A DNA stretch of 64,000 bases from Rubrobacter xylanophilus (lineage in GTDB: Bacteria > Actinomycetota > Rubrobacteria > Rubrobacterales > Rubrobacteraceae), in contig NZ_AP019791.1 of assembly GCF_007164525.1 (NCBI RefSeq), positions 1,103,501-1,167,500 of the forward strand, written 5' to 3'. The notes below the pieces were generated by a model. It saw only the letters and a program-made list of their open reading frames with translations. It did not search any database and was not told the origin of the DNA. A program made the position numbers and the translations under genes. Positions 29,386-37,432 of the stretch are shown here, piece after piece. Every line of letters starts with the position of its first letter. The stretch's first letter is position 1.

Positions 29386-30753
29386 TCAGGCCGAGCCGGA
29401 CTCCTCTCCCCTCTTCCGGCCCCGCTCCTCGATGCGCCGGAGGGCGTCCTCGTAGGGGATGCCGAAGGCCTCGGCGAGGTCCTCGGCCTCTCGCTCGGTG
29501 GCGCTCATGGCGTGCCGGCGCCTGGCCTCCGCCTTCATGGCCTCGACGTGGCTCGCGTAGCCCTCCTCGCCCAGGGCCGCCTTGAAGAACCTCCTGCCGC
29601 GGCCGACCATCTTGCGGACGGAGGCGTGGTCGCCCTTGTAGCCGAAGTCGGCGGGAGGCGGGATGCCGAGCCTCTCGCCGATCTGCCTGTAGGTCAGGCC
29701 TTCTACGTCCTTGAGGACGGCGGCCTTTATGTCGCGGGCGATGGTCCTGGCCACGGGCACCGCCCCGCGGCCCGGGACGCCGTACTCGACGAAGGCCATG
29801 AACTTACGCAGGGCTTCGAGGGAGTCGTTGAGGTGGGCGCAGGCTCCGGCGAGGAGCCCGGCCCGCTCTTCGAGGGGCAGCGCGTCGAAACCGGGCCGGT
29901 GGTAGCGCAGGAGCAGCAGGACGTAGTCGAGGGTCTGATGGTGGCGGAGGGACCGGAGCAGCTCCGCCTTGCCCTCCTCGCTCGCGAGATCGGTCCAGCG
30001 ATCCCACACCGATTCACCGTAGGAAGGGACGAGCTCGGGGAGGATCTCGCGCAGGCGAGAGAGGTCTATCGGGCGGCCTTCGAGCATGGTCAGGGCGGCG
30101 AGGATGGCGGCGTCGGTGCGCAGGGGCTCTTCGGAGACGGTGACCTCGCGGTACTGCCCGGTCTCCGACCGTGGGCCGTCGAGGCCCAGCCAGACGGTCT
30201 GGCGGGTTCCCTCCAGGCGCACGGGGTAGGACTCGCCGTAGAGGGGCAGGGACTCGGGAGTCGGGGAGATCTCTCCGGCCTGCTGCCTGATGGGTAGCCC
30301 CAAGGACTCCTCCATGCCGTAGTAGCCGACGCGCAAGAGCTCCTCGAGCCACTCGCGGGCGAAGGAGCGCAGAGAATCGCCGAAGGCGAAGGCGAGCCCG
30401 GAGTAGAGGTCCTCGCGGTATGCGTCGCGGTCGCCGAGCCAGGGTGCGCGGTCCCAGGGGTTCTCGGGGGGCGCGGATGGCGGGAGGACCACGCGGGTCC
30501 AGCCGGTCTCGAAGAACTCCTCCTCTTCCTCCCTCGTCATCCCGGCGAGGAGGGAGGAGAGCTCCGGGAAGCCGCCCAGGGCCCTTCCGCGCTCGAAGCG
30601 GTCCCGGATCTCCGCCCGGAACCCCTCGTCTTCGGAGATGCGCTCGGCGAAGGAGCGTCCGTAGGCTTCGAGCGCCGGGCCGAAGGCGGGACCGAACAGG
30701 CCCTTCAGTTCCTCCAGCAACCTTCGTCGATGTGCATCGGACTCTCCCCTCAT
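29386..30753 (-). CDS. large helical protein with HTH-like segment, unknown function
   Basis: About 455 residues from the ATG at 30753 (MRGESDAHRRRLLEELKGLF). It is acidic and helix-rich, with PYSEDGE-like loops absent and no membrane segment. Near residue 375 the segment GLTYRQIGERLGIPPPADFG looks like a sigma-type or Xre helix-turn-helix, followed by a basic patch (SVRKMVGRGRRFFKAAL). It lies between the LexA-like repressor and the primase, in the same direction, as part of the element's early operon. It may be a regulator or initiator; this is only a suggestion. Confidence 0.6.
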   Translation of the reverse strand: MRGESDAHRRRLLEELKGLFGPAFGPALEAYGRSFAERISEDEGFRAEIRDRFERGRALGGFPELSSLLAGMTREEEEEFFETGWTRVVLPPSAPPENPWDRAPWLGDRDAYREDLYSGLAFAFGDSLRSFAREWLEELLRVGYYGMEESLGLPIRQQAGEISPTPESLPLYGESYPVRLEGTRQTVWLGLDGPRSETGQYREVTVSEEPLRTDAAILAALTMLEGRPIDLSRLREILPELVPSYGESVWDRWTDLASEEGKAELLRSLRHHQTLDYVLLLLRYHRPGFDALPLEERAGLLAGACAHLNDSLEALRKFMAFVEYGVPGRGAVPVARTIARDIKAAVLKDVEGLTYRQIGERLGIPPPADFGYKGDHASVRKMVGRGRRFFKAALGEEGYASHVEAMKAEARRRHAMSATEREAEDLAEAFGIPYEDALRRIEERGRKRGEESGSA

Positions 30754-30814
30754 CCGAATACCCTGGGCGCGGGCGTCCGTGCCGCGGCCCACGCCACCCC
30801 TCCTTTCTACGCTT

Positions 30815-31453
30815 CTAGCGCCTGCCCCTGGGCGGGTGGACCACGTAGACTACTCGTCCCTGTATCCTCACGTCCCCGGCGGGCAGGACGATGTCTTCGT
30901 GATCTCCGTTCTCGGGCTCGAGCCTGACCATCTCACCCTCCCGGTAGAGCCGCTTGACGGTGACCTCCTCCCCACCTCTCAGCAGCGCCGCGACGACCGC
31001 GCCGTCGGGCGGGTCCTCGTCCTCCTCGACGACGAGCAGGTCCCCGTCGGCTATGTGCGCCCCGATCATGGACTGCCCCACCACCCGAAGCAGGTAGCGC
31101 CTCCTGCCGGAGCGGGAGCCCAAGAGCTCTGCGGCGAGCGAGTACGCCTCGTCTCCGAGAGCAACGGCCTCCAGGCCGCGCCCGGCGGCGATCCTGCCCA
31201 TGAGGGGCAGCTCGCCCGCGGCCTCCCAGCCCTTCTCCGTGAGCCGGATCCCACGCGCCCGCCTCCTCGCGCCCTCCCTCTCGACGTAGCCCTCTTCTTC
31301 GAGCTTCTTGAGGTGCTTGTACGCCGTCTGGGAGCTCCTGAGGCCCACCGCATGCCCCACCTCGCGCACGCTCGGCGGTCCCTCTCCTCTGGATGCCATG
31401 CTTGCCAGATACCGGAGCATCTCCATCCTCACCTTCCAGTTCTCCGGGACCAC
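30815..31453 (-). CDS. LexA-like self-cleaving repressor (S24 family)
   Basis: The GTG at 31453 follows GAGGAGG, giving 212 residues. The N-terminal winged helix (residues 10-75) has VREVGHAVGLRSSQTAYKHL. The hinge carries the autocleavage pair Ala90-Gly91 in MGRIAAG. The S24 domain has the Ser nucleophile at 128 (VVGQSMIG) and the general-base Lys at 167 (VTVKRLY). It is either a LexA paralogue or the element's own SOS-responsive repressor. Its location at the head of the primase region favours the latter, with DNA damage releasing replication and excision genes. Confidence 0.88.
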   Translation of the reverse strand: MVPENWKVRMEMLRYLASMASRGEGPPSVREVGHAVGLRSSQTAYKHLKKLEEEGYVEREGARRRARGIRLTEKGWEAAGELPLMGRIAAGRGLEAVALGDEAYSLAAELLGSRSGRRRYLLRVVGQSMIGAHIADGDLLVVEEDEDPPDGAVVAALLRGGEEVTVKRLYREGEMVRLEPENGDHEDIVLPAGDVRIQGRVVYVVHPPRGRR

Positions 31454-31469
31454 CTCGCACCTCCTCTAA

Positions 31470-31526
31470 GGACACCTTCTGGGGACACCTTATCCCAATT
31501 TGTCCTGGACTGCAAACACAGGTTTG
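31470..31526. promoter_or_regulatory. candidate operators upstream of the LexA-like gene
   Basis: Two features lie 17-75 bases upstream of the start. GGACACCTT is repeated directly at 31470 and 31483 (13-base spacing). CAAAC-ACAG-GTTTG at 31513-31526 is a perfect 5-base-arm palindrome with a 4-base spacer, close in shape to the actinobacterial LexA box (GAAC-N4-GTTC). Autoregulation is likely but untested. Confidence 0.45.
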
Positions 31527-31886
31527 TGGTAACGCAAGTAGAGGAGGACATCGTGATCTGCGGCGTCGGCTGCGTCACGGAGCAGGTCGTCGAGGCTTTG
31601 GGCCTCAAGCGATGCGGGACCTGTTCTTAAGAGATGGCCATCCCGGACACGGTGAGCGGGAGGCAGCCCCATCTCCTGCGGCGCGGCCGTGTACGCTCGA
31701 AGCTTACGCCGCGGCCAAAAGCTGCCGGCCGGGTTCCTACGGCGGCCAGGACTCCCGGAGGGTCGGGGCCGCTACGAGCCAGTCGAGAAGCCACCGCAGG
31801 GCCTGCGGTGGCTTGAGGCTCATAGAGCGCAAGGGACCAGCTCGACAGGAGGCTCATGAGCCGGCAGGTCCTGATGACACAGACTC
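31527..31886. other. intergenic stretch without a gene
   Basis: These 360 bases hold GC-rich short inverted repeats and no frame with a ribosome site and coding character. It probably marks a junction between the primase module and the toxin-antitoxin cargo. Confidence 0.45.
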
Positions 31887-32462
31887 TCATCGGGACTTCT
31901 CGCGGCGAACGTATTCCAATACGGCGCGGCTGAACTCCGGCGCGGTGGTTATCAGCCTCTCTTCCAGGACTCCCTCCAGGGTATCCGGGTGTCTCTGGAG
32001 TTGAGCTGTCCAGCGCTCCAGGATCGCGACGAAGCGCTCGGGGTCCACCTGTTCCCATTGGTGGAGGAGGAACTCGTCCGATCCCTGGGCGTCTATGTTG
32101 TATGGCTCGCGGGAGTGCGGCGGGAAGTGTCCGAGGTTGTACGTCACGATCACATCAGCCCCGCCGGTGATCGCGGCGGCCAGTACGTGGCGGTCTTTCG
32201 GGTCGTTGGTCATGGCCGGAAGCAGCCCTTCGTAACCTGTCACCTCCGCGTCCTCGAAATGCTGCTGCATAAGGGAGATCATGCGGTCCACCTTCTGCCG
32301 CCCCGCAGCGTCACGCCCCTTTTTGACGTTGCGGGCTACCTCGTCGAGGATCTTCGCGCTCCACCGGGGCTGGTAGACACCGGCCTGCGCGAGGCGCAGC
32401 AGCAGGTCCCTCAGATACGCAGGGTAGAGCACGTTCGCGTCCAGCAGGGCTACGAACGGCAC
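31887..32462 (-). CDS. PIN-domain toxin, VapC50-like
   Basis: A 191-residue PIN RNase with the acidic site LLDANVLYPAYLRDLLL at the N-terminus, KILDEVARN (Glu) and NDPKDRHVLAAAITGGADVI (Asp pair), then a helical VapC50-type C-terminal extension to residue 191. Such toxins cleave tRNA or rRNA when the antitoxin is lost. The start is GTG at 32462, 15 bases after the antitoxin stop; the pair appears intact. Confidence 0.82.
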   Translation of the reverse strand: MPFVALLDANVLYPAYLRDLLLRLAQAGVYQPRWSAKILDEVARNVKKGRDAAGRQKVDRMISLMQQHFEDAEVTGYEGLLPAMTNDPKDRHVLAAAITGGADVIVTYNLGHFPPHSREPYNIDAQGSDEFLLHQWEQVDPERFVAILERWTAQLQRHPDTLEGVLEERLITTAPEFSRAVLEYVRREKSR

Positions 32463-32477
32463 CGTGGGGTAGAAGCC

Positions 32478-32921
32478 TTACTCGTCGTAGAGGCCGAGTT
32501 CGTCGGAGATGCGGGTGATCTCGTCCAGGGCTTCGAGCCTCTCCCGGTCACGCCGCTCCTTGTACACCAGCAGATCTTCGAGGACCACCCGGCGGTGAGA
32601 GCCCACACGATGGTAGGGAATCTCACCGCGTTCCAGCAACTTCACCAGGTGCGGCCTCGAGACGTTCAGCAGGTCAGCCGCCTGCTGGGTGGAGAGCTCG
32701 GCCCTGACCGGTAGCACCCTGACGGCGTTGCCGCGCGCCATCTCGTGGACCACCTGCTCCAGCACCCTGTAAACGGAGTGAGGCAGGGGCAACTCATCCC
32801 CAGAAGGGCTTCTGAGAACGGCCTTGCCCTGGGCATGGGCCAGTGCCTCGTCCAGCTCTTTAACCGTGCTCGCGTCACGGTCTGGCACCAGCACGGGGTC
32901 TCTCTCTCGCACTTCCGCCAC
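32478..32921 (-). CDS. excisionase-type antitoxin paired with the PIN toxin (VapB50-like)
   Basis: 147 residues from a GTG at 32921 behind GAGGTGAGG. The central MerR/excisionase-type helix-turn-helix is clear (LSTQQAADLLNVSRPHLVKL, then LERGEIPYHRVGSHRRV), and the tail (RDRERLEALDEITRISDELG) would bind the toxin. This architecture is the usual partner of VapC50-type toxins. It probably represses its own operon. Confidence 0.8.
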   Translation of the reverse strand: MAEVRERDPVLVPDRDASTVKELDEALAHAQGKAVLRSPSGDELPLPHSVYRVLEQVVHEMARGNAVRVLPVRAELSTQQAADLLNVSRPHLVKLLERGEIPYHRVGSHRRVVLEDLLVYKERRDRERLEALDEITRISDELGLYDE

Positions 32922-33063
32922 GAACCTCACCTCCTCTTCGTCCTCGTCCGTAGTATACACTGCAAACGAAATAAACGAAACGACCCTCGGACTCTCCGAC
33001 GTTCCACACACAGGAGATCCCAGGGAAAGCCTGGGAGACCCTGGAGCGCAGCGTCCGAGGTTG

Positions 33064-33246
33064 TCACCGACTTCTACGATTTTCGAGCGCAGCGCAGCTC
33101 TTCGGCCAGGTCCTCTTCCGAGAAGTCCGGGTAGCAGGAGCCGTGCGAGGTGTAAGGTCGGATCGCCGAGATCCTGTCGAGGACAGGGACCTTCCCGGAC
33201 CGGGCGCCTCGACGACTTCCACGGGCAGTTCCAGGTCCACGACCAC
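33064..33246 (-). pseudogene. possible small broken gene
   Basis: The frame starts VVDLELPVEVVEAPGPG and then loses sense. A shift of frame gives KVPVLDRISAIRPYTSHGSC and YPDFSEEDLAEELRCARKS before a stop. The second part has good coding character, so this looks like a short gene of about 60 codons with one frameshift. No family recognised. The rest of 32922-33296 shows no gene. Confidence 0.3.
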
Positions 33247-33296
33247 ATTCTATCTCCCAGGATATCGGCAGCGGCGAATCAGGATCCCTGTCCGCA

Positions 33297-34019
33297 CTAC
33301 TCCACGCTGAGGCCGAGGAGGGCGGCGGCTTCCACGAGGCCAGGATCGTCTGCCCTGATCGGTTCGGCCACCTCGCCCGGCTCGTGGCGCATGCGATCGT
33401 GGAAGACCGCCCACAACTCCCAGGTCGGGTTCAGACGCGAGATGTAGCGTATTCCCGCGAAGATTGGTTGGCCTGAAGGATCGTTCAGGTCGTAGACGTA
33501 CCTCGCGGCCTCCTGGGTCAGGCGACGGTGCGGCCCAGTCACCGCGCTCAGGTCGAGGTCCTCGAGGCCTAGCTCCTTCGCCACCACGGCGAGTTCCTCT
33601 CGCAGGATACGCATGGTCTCCGGCGCCGGAAGGTCGGCGAACAGGAGGCTGGATGCGAGCCTGGTGGAGCCCACGCGGCGGCTCAGACGCCACTCCTCAG
33701 GAACGACTCCTCCGCGAAGCTCCGGGTCCAGAGGCTCATCGTCTTCGATCGCCTCAAGTCCGGCCAATAACTCGATGCTCGGCCTGAAGCACGCAATTGT
33801 CTCCCCGAAAGCGCCTGCTCGCTCTGTAGCGCAGTAGATTGCCCGGTAGCGTTCCCCTTCCGGCACGCCCCTGTCGGCCGAGGGGTCGTCGAAGCGGTTG
33901 CCGAAGGTACCGTCCGGGAGCGCGTAGGCCCAGTCCGGCGGCGCGAATACGTCGAGGCCGCGCGCCACGCGGTAGACCAGTTCGGGCGGCCTTACGGCCG
34001 GCAGCGGGGCGTCAGCCAC
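33297..34019 (-). CDS. RES-domain toxin (NAD+-degrading type)
   Basis: The 240-residue product has the RES signature: LVYRVARG near residue 14, GNRFDDPSADR at about 39, RAIYCATERAGAFGETIACF at about 59 with the Arg and Tyr of the active site, and a C-terminal block RYISRLNPTWELWAVFHDRM. RES toxins break down NAD+ in type II systems. The start overlaps the end of the Xre antitoxin gene by 8 bases. Confidence 0.85.
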   Translation of the reverse strand: MADAPLPAVRPPELVYRVARGLDVFAPPDWAYALPDGTFGNRFDDPSADRGVPEGERYRAIYCATERAGAFGETIACFRPSIELLAGLEAIEDDEPLDPELRGGVVPEEWRLSRRVGSTRLASSLLFADLPAPETMRILREELAVVAKELGLEDLDLSAVTGPHRRLTQEAARYVYDLNDPSGQPIFAGIRYISRLNPTWELWAVFHDRMRHEPGEVAEPIRADDPGLVEAAALLGLSVE

Positions 34020-34383
34020 CGGCGACGAAGGCGCGTGCGGCGGCCTTGGCTTCCTTCAGCTTCCCCTCGCGTATCATCTCGGCGGGGGAGACGTCGTCGA
34101 GCTGGGGGTTGAGACCTATGAACCAGGCCTTCACTATCCTGGGCGAGTCGAACTGCACGAGGAGCTGGGCCACCTCGTAGGCCGTGCGGATGCGCTCCTC
34201 ACTCTCCTGGCGGATGGATCCCACCTCGCCGTTTGCCCAACGCGAGACCGTCTTTACGTCCTTCACCCCCGCCACGTAGGCGACCAGGCGCCGCCCCAGG
34301 AGGTCCTGCAAGAAAGAGACCACGTCGGTCACCGGCGTCACCACCGCCTGACGATGAGCCTGTTCCAGGACCCGTGCCTCCAT
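34012..34383 (-). CDS. Xre/MbcA/ParS-type antitoxin of the RES toxin
   Basis: A 123-residue product with the Xre-like block VAGVKDVKTVSRWANGEVGS and the MbcA/ParS toxin-binding part (WFIGLNPQLDDVSPAEMI) that ends near the C-terminus. It sits in the standard antitoxin-first order with an 8-base overlap to the toxin. The pair looks complete. Confidence 0.82.
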   Translation of the reverse strand: MEARVLEQAHRQAVVTPVTDVVSFLQDLLGRRLVAYVAGVKDVKTVSRWANGEVGSIRQESEERIRTAYEVAQLLVQFDSPRIVKAWFIGLNPQLDDVSPAEMIREGKLKEAKAAARAFVAGG

Positions 34384-34739
34384 CGCGCACCTCTTTCTCG
34401 GACACTTGCGCCCTTACAATGCCCTACTAATGCCCCTTCATTCTACACCTACCGGTATCCGGCGCCTGCTCGAGTCCTCTGGCAAGAGATCGCCACGGTG
34501 CTGGCGGAAGCCGCGGAGAGCGTGGTATGCGCCGTCAAGATGGTGCGACAGACGCAGTGGGCGGAGTGGATGAACCGGAAGCAGATGGACCTTACCGAGC
34601 GGATATCCTATCAGCCGCCCTGAGCCAGACGCCTGACTCATGGACCGGTGGCGGTGCACTGGAACCCTGACTCGATTTACGTGGCTGGCGATTTTCTATG
34701 GGTAGCGCGGGCTATCCAGCGCCCTCGACCACTCGACGC
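34384..34739. other. intergenic stretch, possible gene tail
   Basis: On the plus strand 34480-34623 reads EIATVLAEAAESVVCAVKMV then RQTQWAEWMNRKQMDLTERI to a stop, which has coding character but no start or recognised family. It may be the tail of a lost gene. Nothing else is visible here. Confidence 0.3.
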
Positions 34740-34779
34740 TGGCGAACGCGCTGTGGTCGTGAATACTCTCCTGGTTCTC

Positions 34780-34985
34780 GGCGCGTACAGTAGGAACCAG
34801 ACGATGCGATCGTCCTCTCCAGGTCGGACGGCGACGTTGCGGACGACGTCCTCGACGAAGGTTGGGTTGTCGTGGGCTTGCATCGTGACGTAGCGCTCGT
34901 CCGGACGCTCGAGGAGCGGGTAGACCGGCGCGGATGCTGACCGCTCACCGACCTCTATCAGTTCTTCGATCGGCTCTTGGACCAT
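34780..34985 (-). pseudogene. folE2: GTP cyclohydrolase FolE2, C-terminal fragment
   Basis: The minus strand reads EELIEVGERSASAPVYPLLE, then RPDERYVTMQAHDNPTFVED and VVRNVAVRPGEDDRIVWF, matching the conserved C-terminal third of the type IB enzyme. The sequence before and after has no further match, and the expected IHNHNA end is lost. It is an isolated relic with no start. Confidence 0.6.
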
Positions 34986-35131
34986 CTCCTGGGGAGTATG
35001 CAGCGTCGCTGATGAACGAACCAACGGTATCGAATACGGACGCAACCTGCACGAAGAGCGAACGACTCTATGTCCTCTGCACACCGGGCGTGGCTACAGG
35101 TTGCCCTACCCGAAAAAGGAGCGCGACCCGC

Positions 35132-35147
35132 GTTGCGGTACGGTTGC
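35132..35147 (+). repeat. 16-bp direct repeat, left copy
   Basis: GTTGCGGTACGGTTGC, identical to 40593-40608. The two copies flank the integrase segment, 5.46 kb apart, and each is followed within 100 bases by sequence like the 3' half of a tRNA. Confidence 0.85.
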
Positions 35148-35195
35148 AGTCGAACGTCCCTGTCGTCGAAACCGAGGGTTTCTTTGGCAGAGGGC

Positions 35196-35221
35196 GATGA
35201 CGAGCTCGAACCAGCGACCTT
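35196..35221 (-). other. tRNA 3'-end-like fragment
   Basis: Read on the minus strand it gives AGGTCGCTGGTTCGAG then CTCGTCATC, which aligns with the variable loop, T-arm and acceptor of the tRNA-Thr at 40.7 kb if four T-stem bases are missing. It cannot fold as a tRNA. It is probably an old attachment-site remnant. Confidence 0.35.
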
Positions 35222-35396
35222 TGCCGGGTGACCCTCAGGCATGTTCTACACGCTGTTTTGCAGGCATTTTACGAAAATCGTGGCGATAGTGTGCCCACCG
35301 CGTACGCGCCCGTATCGGCCCGTTTGCAGTACTTTCGGGTCTCGAAGAGCGTGTCCTGGCGACGCGACCCGACGTGGTTTCCGCAGGGTTCTGGTG

Positions 35397-35789
35397 TCAT
35401 CGCCGCTCCAGGTATTTGCGTGCTGCGGCGAGGAATTCTTTGCCCTCCCTGATCGTGTGCCCGGCGTCCTCTTCGCTCACGGTTTCGGGTGATGCGGAGT
35501 AGTCGGCGGCTTGCCGGAGTCCGAAAGCCTAGATCAGCAAACGGTGATAGCGTAAGTCCAGCTCTCCGGTCTTCGCGAAGTGACGGCCGAACTGAGCTAC
35601 CACCTGAGAGTGCCGGGAGTAGCTCAGCCCCCTGGAGAGGAGCAGGGCCTCGGCGGTGTAGAAGCAAACGTAGCAGGCTCGGGAGGCGGCGAAGTCCGCG
35701 TGGCCGTCCTCCAGCAAGCCCTAGGCGGCCTCGAACGAGCGCTTCACCTTCGCGAGGAGGTTGTCGAGGGTCTCCGAACCGGCGGTCAT
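35397..35789 (-). pseudogene. HEPN-domain toxin with two in-frame amber codons
   Basis: From the ATG at 35789 the frame reads MTAGSETLDNLLAKVKRSFE, AA, then TAG (35718-35720), then GLLEDGHADFAASRACYVCF, AEALLLSRGLSYSRHSQVV and RHFAKTGELDLRYHRLLI. A second TAG (about 35529-35531) follows, then AFGLRQAADYSASPETVSEE and a clean stop at 35397. The reading frame never changes over 131 codons. HEPN RNase toxins of this size pair with MNT antitoxins; the start overlaps the MNT stop (ATGA). The RxxxxH motif is not evident in this copy, another sign of decay. Confidence 0.75.
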
Positions 35790-36131
35790 CCGGTCACGCT
35801 CGAAACGATGGCGCCTTCTCTGCGGGCGTTGATCAGGTACGGGTCCGAGGGAGCCCGGTAGTCCTCGACGCTCACCGGTACCAGAGAAAGCACGAGGCCG
35901 GCCTCCAATAGATAGGGAAGCCACCAGTCTGGAGGAGCGCCGTATCTCCCTACCGACCTCGACCGGTCCCTCGAGGAGCAGCAACAGGTCCACGTCGCTG
36001 CCCTCGTCGGCCTCCCCTCGGGCCCGGGAGCCGTAGAGAACGAGACCCCGGTAGCGCTCACCGTAGAGATCCCGCAAGCCGCCGTCCAGATCCCGGAGTG
36101 CCTCCTCGAGCGTCCGCGTCTCGATGTCCAT
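35786..36131 (-). pseudogene. MNT nucleotidyltransferase antitoxin, frameshifted
   Basis: The start ATG at 36131 leads DLYGERYRGLVLYGSRARGE and ADEGSDVDLLLLLEGPVEVG, the classic GSxxxG...DxD site of minimal nucleotidyltransferases that AMPylate HEPN toxins. A one-base shift near 35945 moves the remaining part (WWLPYLLEAGLVLSLVPVSV, EDYRAPSDPYLINARREG) to another frame ending at 35786. Both partners of this module are therefore broken. Confidence 0.75.
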
Positions 36132-36289
36132 ACTCCGAAGTGTAGCGTGTGCCGCCAGCGACAGCCCGATATGGCAGGTGGCAGAGCTCTCCGCGTACCC
36201 GGAAATCTAACATCCTTCGGATTCCGGTACGCAAGTGCCGTACCGCACCGTAGCATCCGTGTAACCGCAAGCGAGCGCAGGAGGGCTAC

Positions 36290-36484
36290 GTGGACGAGCA
36301 TCACGAGTGGCTGAAGGTCCCCGAGGTGGCGCAGGTGCTGAGGATCGCACGCAGCAGGGCCTACGAGCTCGTCGCCGAGGGCGAGATTCCGTCCGTCAGG
36401 ATCGGACGCAGCGTCCGGGTCAATCGCGGGGAGCTGGAGAGGTGGCTCGAGGGGCGGCGTCACCCGGAGGTTCGGCGGGGATAG
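36290..36484 (+). CDS. excisionase-like helix-turn-helix protein
   Basis: 64 residues from a GTG behind AGGAGGG. It is a MerR-like winged helix of the excisionase/AlpA type (WLKVPEVAQVLRIARSRAYE, LVAEGEIPSVRIGRSVRVNR). It overlaps the PIN gene tail to tail by 65 bases. It could control the integrase or be an orphan antitoxin-type regulator. Confidence 0.7.
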   Translation: MDEHHEWLKVPEVAQVLRIARSRAYELVAEGEIPSVRIGRSVRVNRGELERWLEGRRHPEVRRG

Positions 36485-36773
36485 TCAGGTAGAGGACTCG
36501 CCACAGCGCTCGAGTCGGGGCAATCAGGGTCTCGACCGTCCAGGTCGCTACGCCACAGCCGAAGGAGTCTTCGTCTCCGGTGAGGATGTTCGCGACCGGC
36601 TCGGGCGACCCTCTGGACACACGGATGTCGAGCCTTTTGGAGACCTCGTGGCGGGGCTCCTCCCACATCCGGGCGGGCACGTACAGATCGAGACGTGGGT
36701 CGGAGATCAACCTGTGCCCTCTCTCCCGGAGCAATTCTGCCACGAGCGTGCTGGCGTCTACGACCAGGCGCAA
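36420..36773 (-). pseudogene. PIN-domain toxin with an internal deletion
   Basis: The start MRLVVDASTLVAELLRERG has the first PIN Asp, and ILTGDEDSFGCGVATWTVET is the family's C-terminal motif. Only about 12 residues separate RLDIRVSRGSPEP from that motif, where intact members have about 60, so the central part with two acidic residues is missing. The last 30 residues are read antisense to the excisionase-like gene. It is unlikely to be active. Confidence 0.65.
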
Positions 36774-37054
36774 GCTCCCTGCCCGCCTACACGCTCGCGG
36801 CCCCGGTCCTCATGCCCCTCGGAGACGAGCTCCTCGACAAGTTCCTCTTCGGAGAGACCGGTCTCACGCCGCAGCTCCGCCAGACTCTCGCCGAGCTCCC
36901 GCACCGCCGCCTGCAACTCCTCTGTGTCGCTCTTCCGCCTCACCGGCAGATAGAAACCCAGCAGCCGGCCGTGCTTTCGCACCGCCAGAGGCTCGCCCCC
37001 CGTCAGATACTCCGAAATATGATCCCTGAACTCCCTGACGCCCACATCCCTCAT
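36758..37054 (-). CDS. Phd/YefM-type antitoxin
   Basis: 98 residues with the Phd opening VREFRDHISEYLTGGEPLAV and RKHGRLLGFYLPV, then a coiled helix (ELQAAVRELGESLAELRRET) for toxin binding. It overlaps the PIN gene by 16 bases in the usual order. It seems intact although its toxin is truncated, as expected if toxin loss is tolerated. Confidence 0.75.
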   Translation of the reverse strand: MRDVGVREFRDHISEYLTGGEPLAVRKHGRLLGFYLPVRRKSDTEELQAAVRELGESLAELRRETGLSEEELVEELVSEGHEDRGRERVGGQGACAWS

Positions 37055-37204
37055 AAGAAACCTCCATCAAATTGTAGCCACATTGTGTTACTAAGTGTAC
37101 CACTCGCTCTCAATGGCGGGGACAAAGAAGATTCCGCTCTTTGCAGTCAATTAATTATTGATTTAATTCGCGAGTCGATCAACAATTACTTTATGCTTTA
37201 GGGC

Positions 37205-37432
37205 ATGGTGAGGGAGGTGGATCTGGACCGGATAGAGGTGCCGGAGGGTTACGAGGTATTGGACGCGACGGCGCTCGCGAGGAGGTTGGGGATAAAGCGG
37301 GAGACGGTGCTAGTGTATCTCTCCCGGAGGAACTTCAAGAACATTCCCCGGCCCAACCGGAGGCTGGCGATGGGACCGGTGTGGTACGAGGCGAGCGTCC
37401 GGGAATGGGAGAGGAGGAGAGCAGGTGGGTAA
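37205..37432 (+). CDS. excisionase-like DNA-binding protein upstream of the integrase
   Basis: A 75-residue winged helix (YEVLDATALARRLGIKRETV, LVYLSRRNFKNIPRPNRRL) ending VWYEASVREWERRRAGG. It overlaps the integrase start by 8 bases, the classic xis-int layout, and should set the direction of recombination. Confidence 0.75.
   Translation: MVREVDLDRIEVPEGYEVLDATALARRLGIKRETVLVYLSRRNFKNIPRPNRRLAMGPVWYEASVREWERRRAGG

Noticed and set aside
35196-35240. A second functional tRNA near 35.2 kb
   Set aside because: Only T-arm-like and acceptor-like pieces exist; the T-stem cannot pair and no anticodon arm forms.
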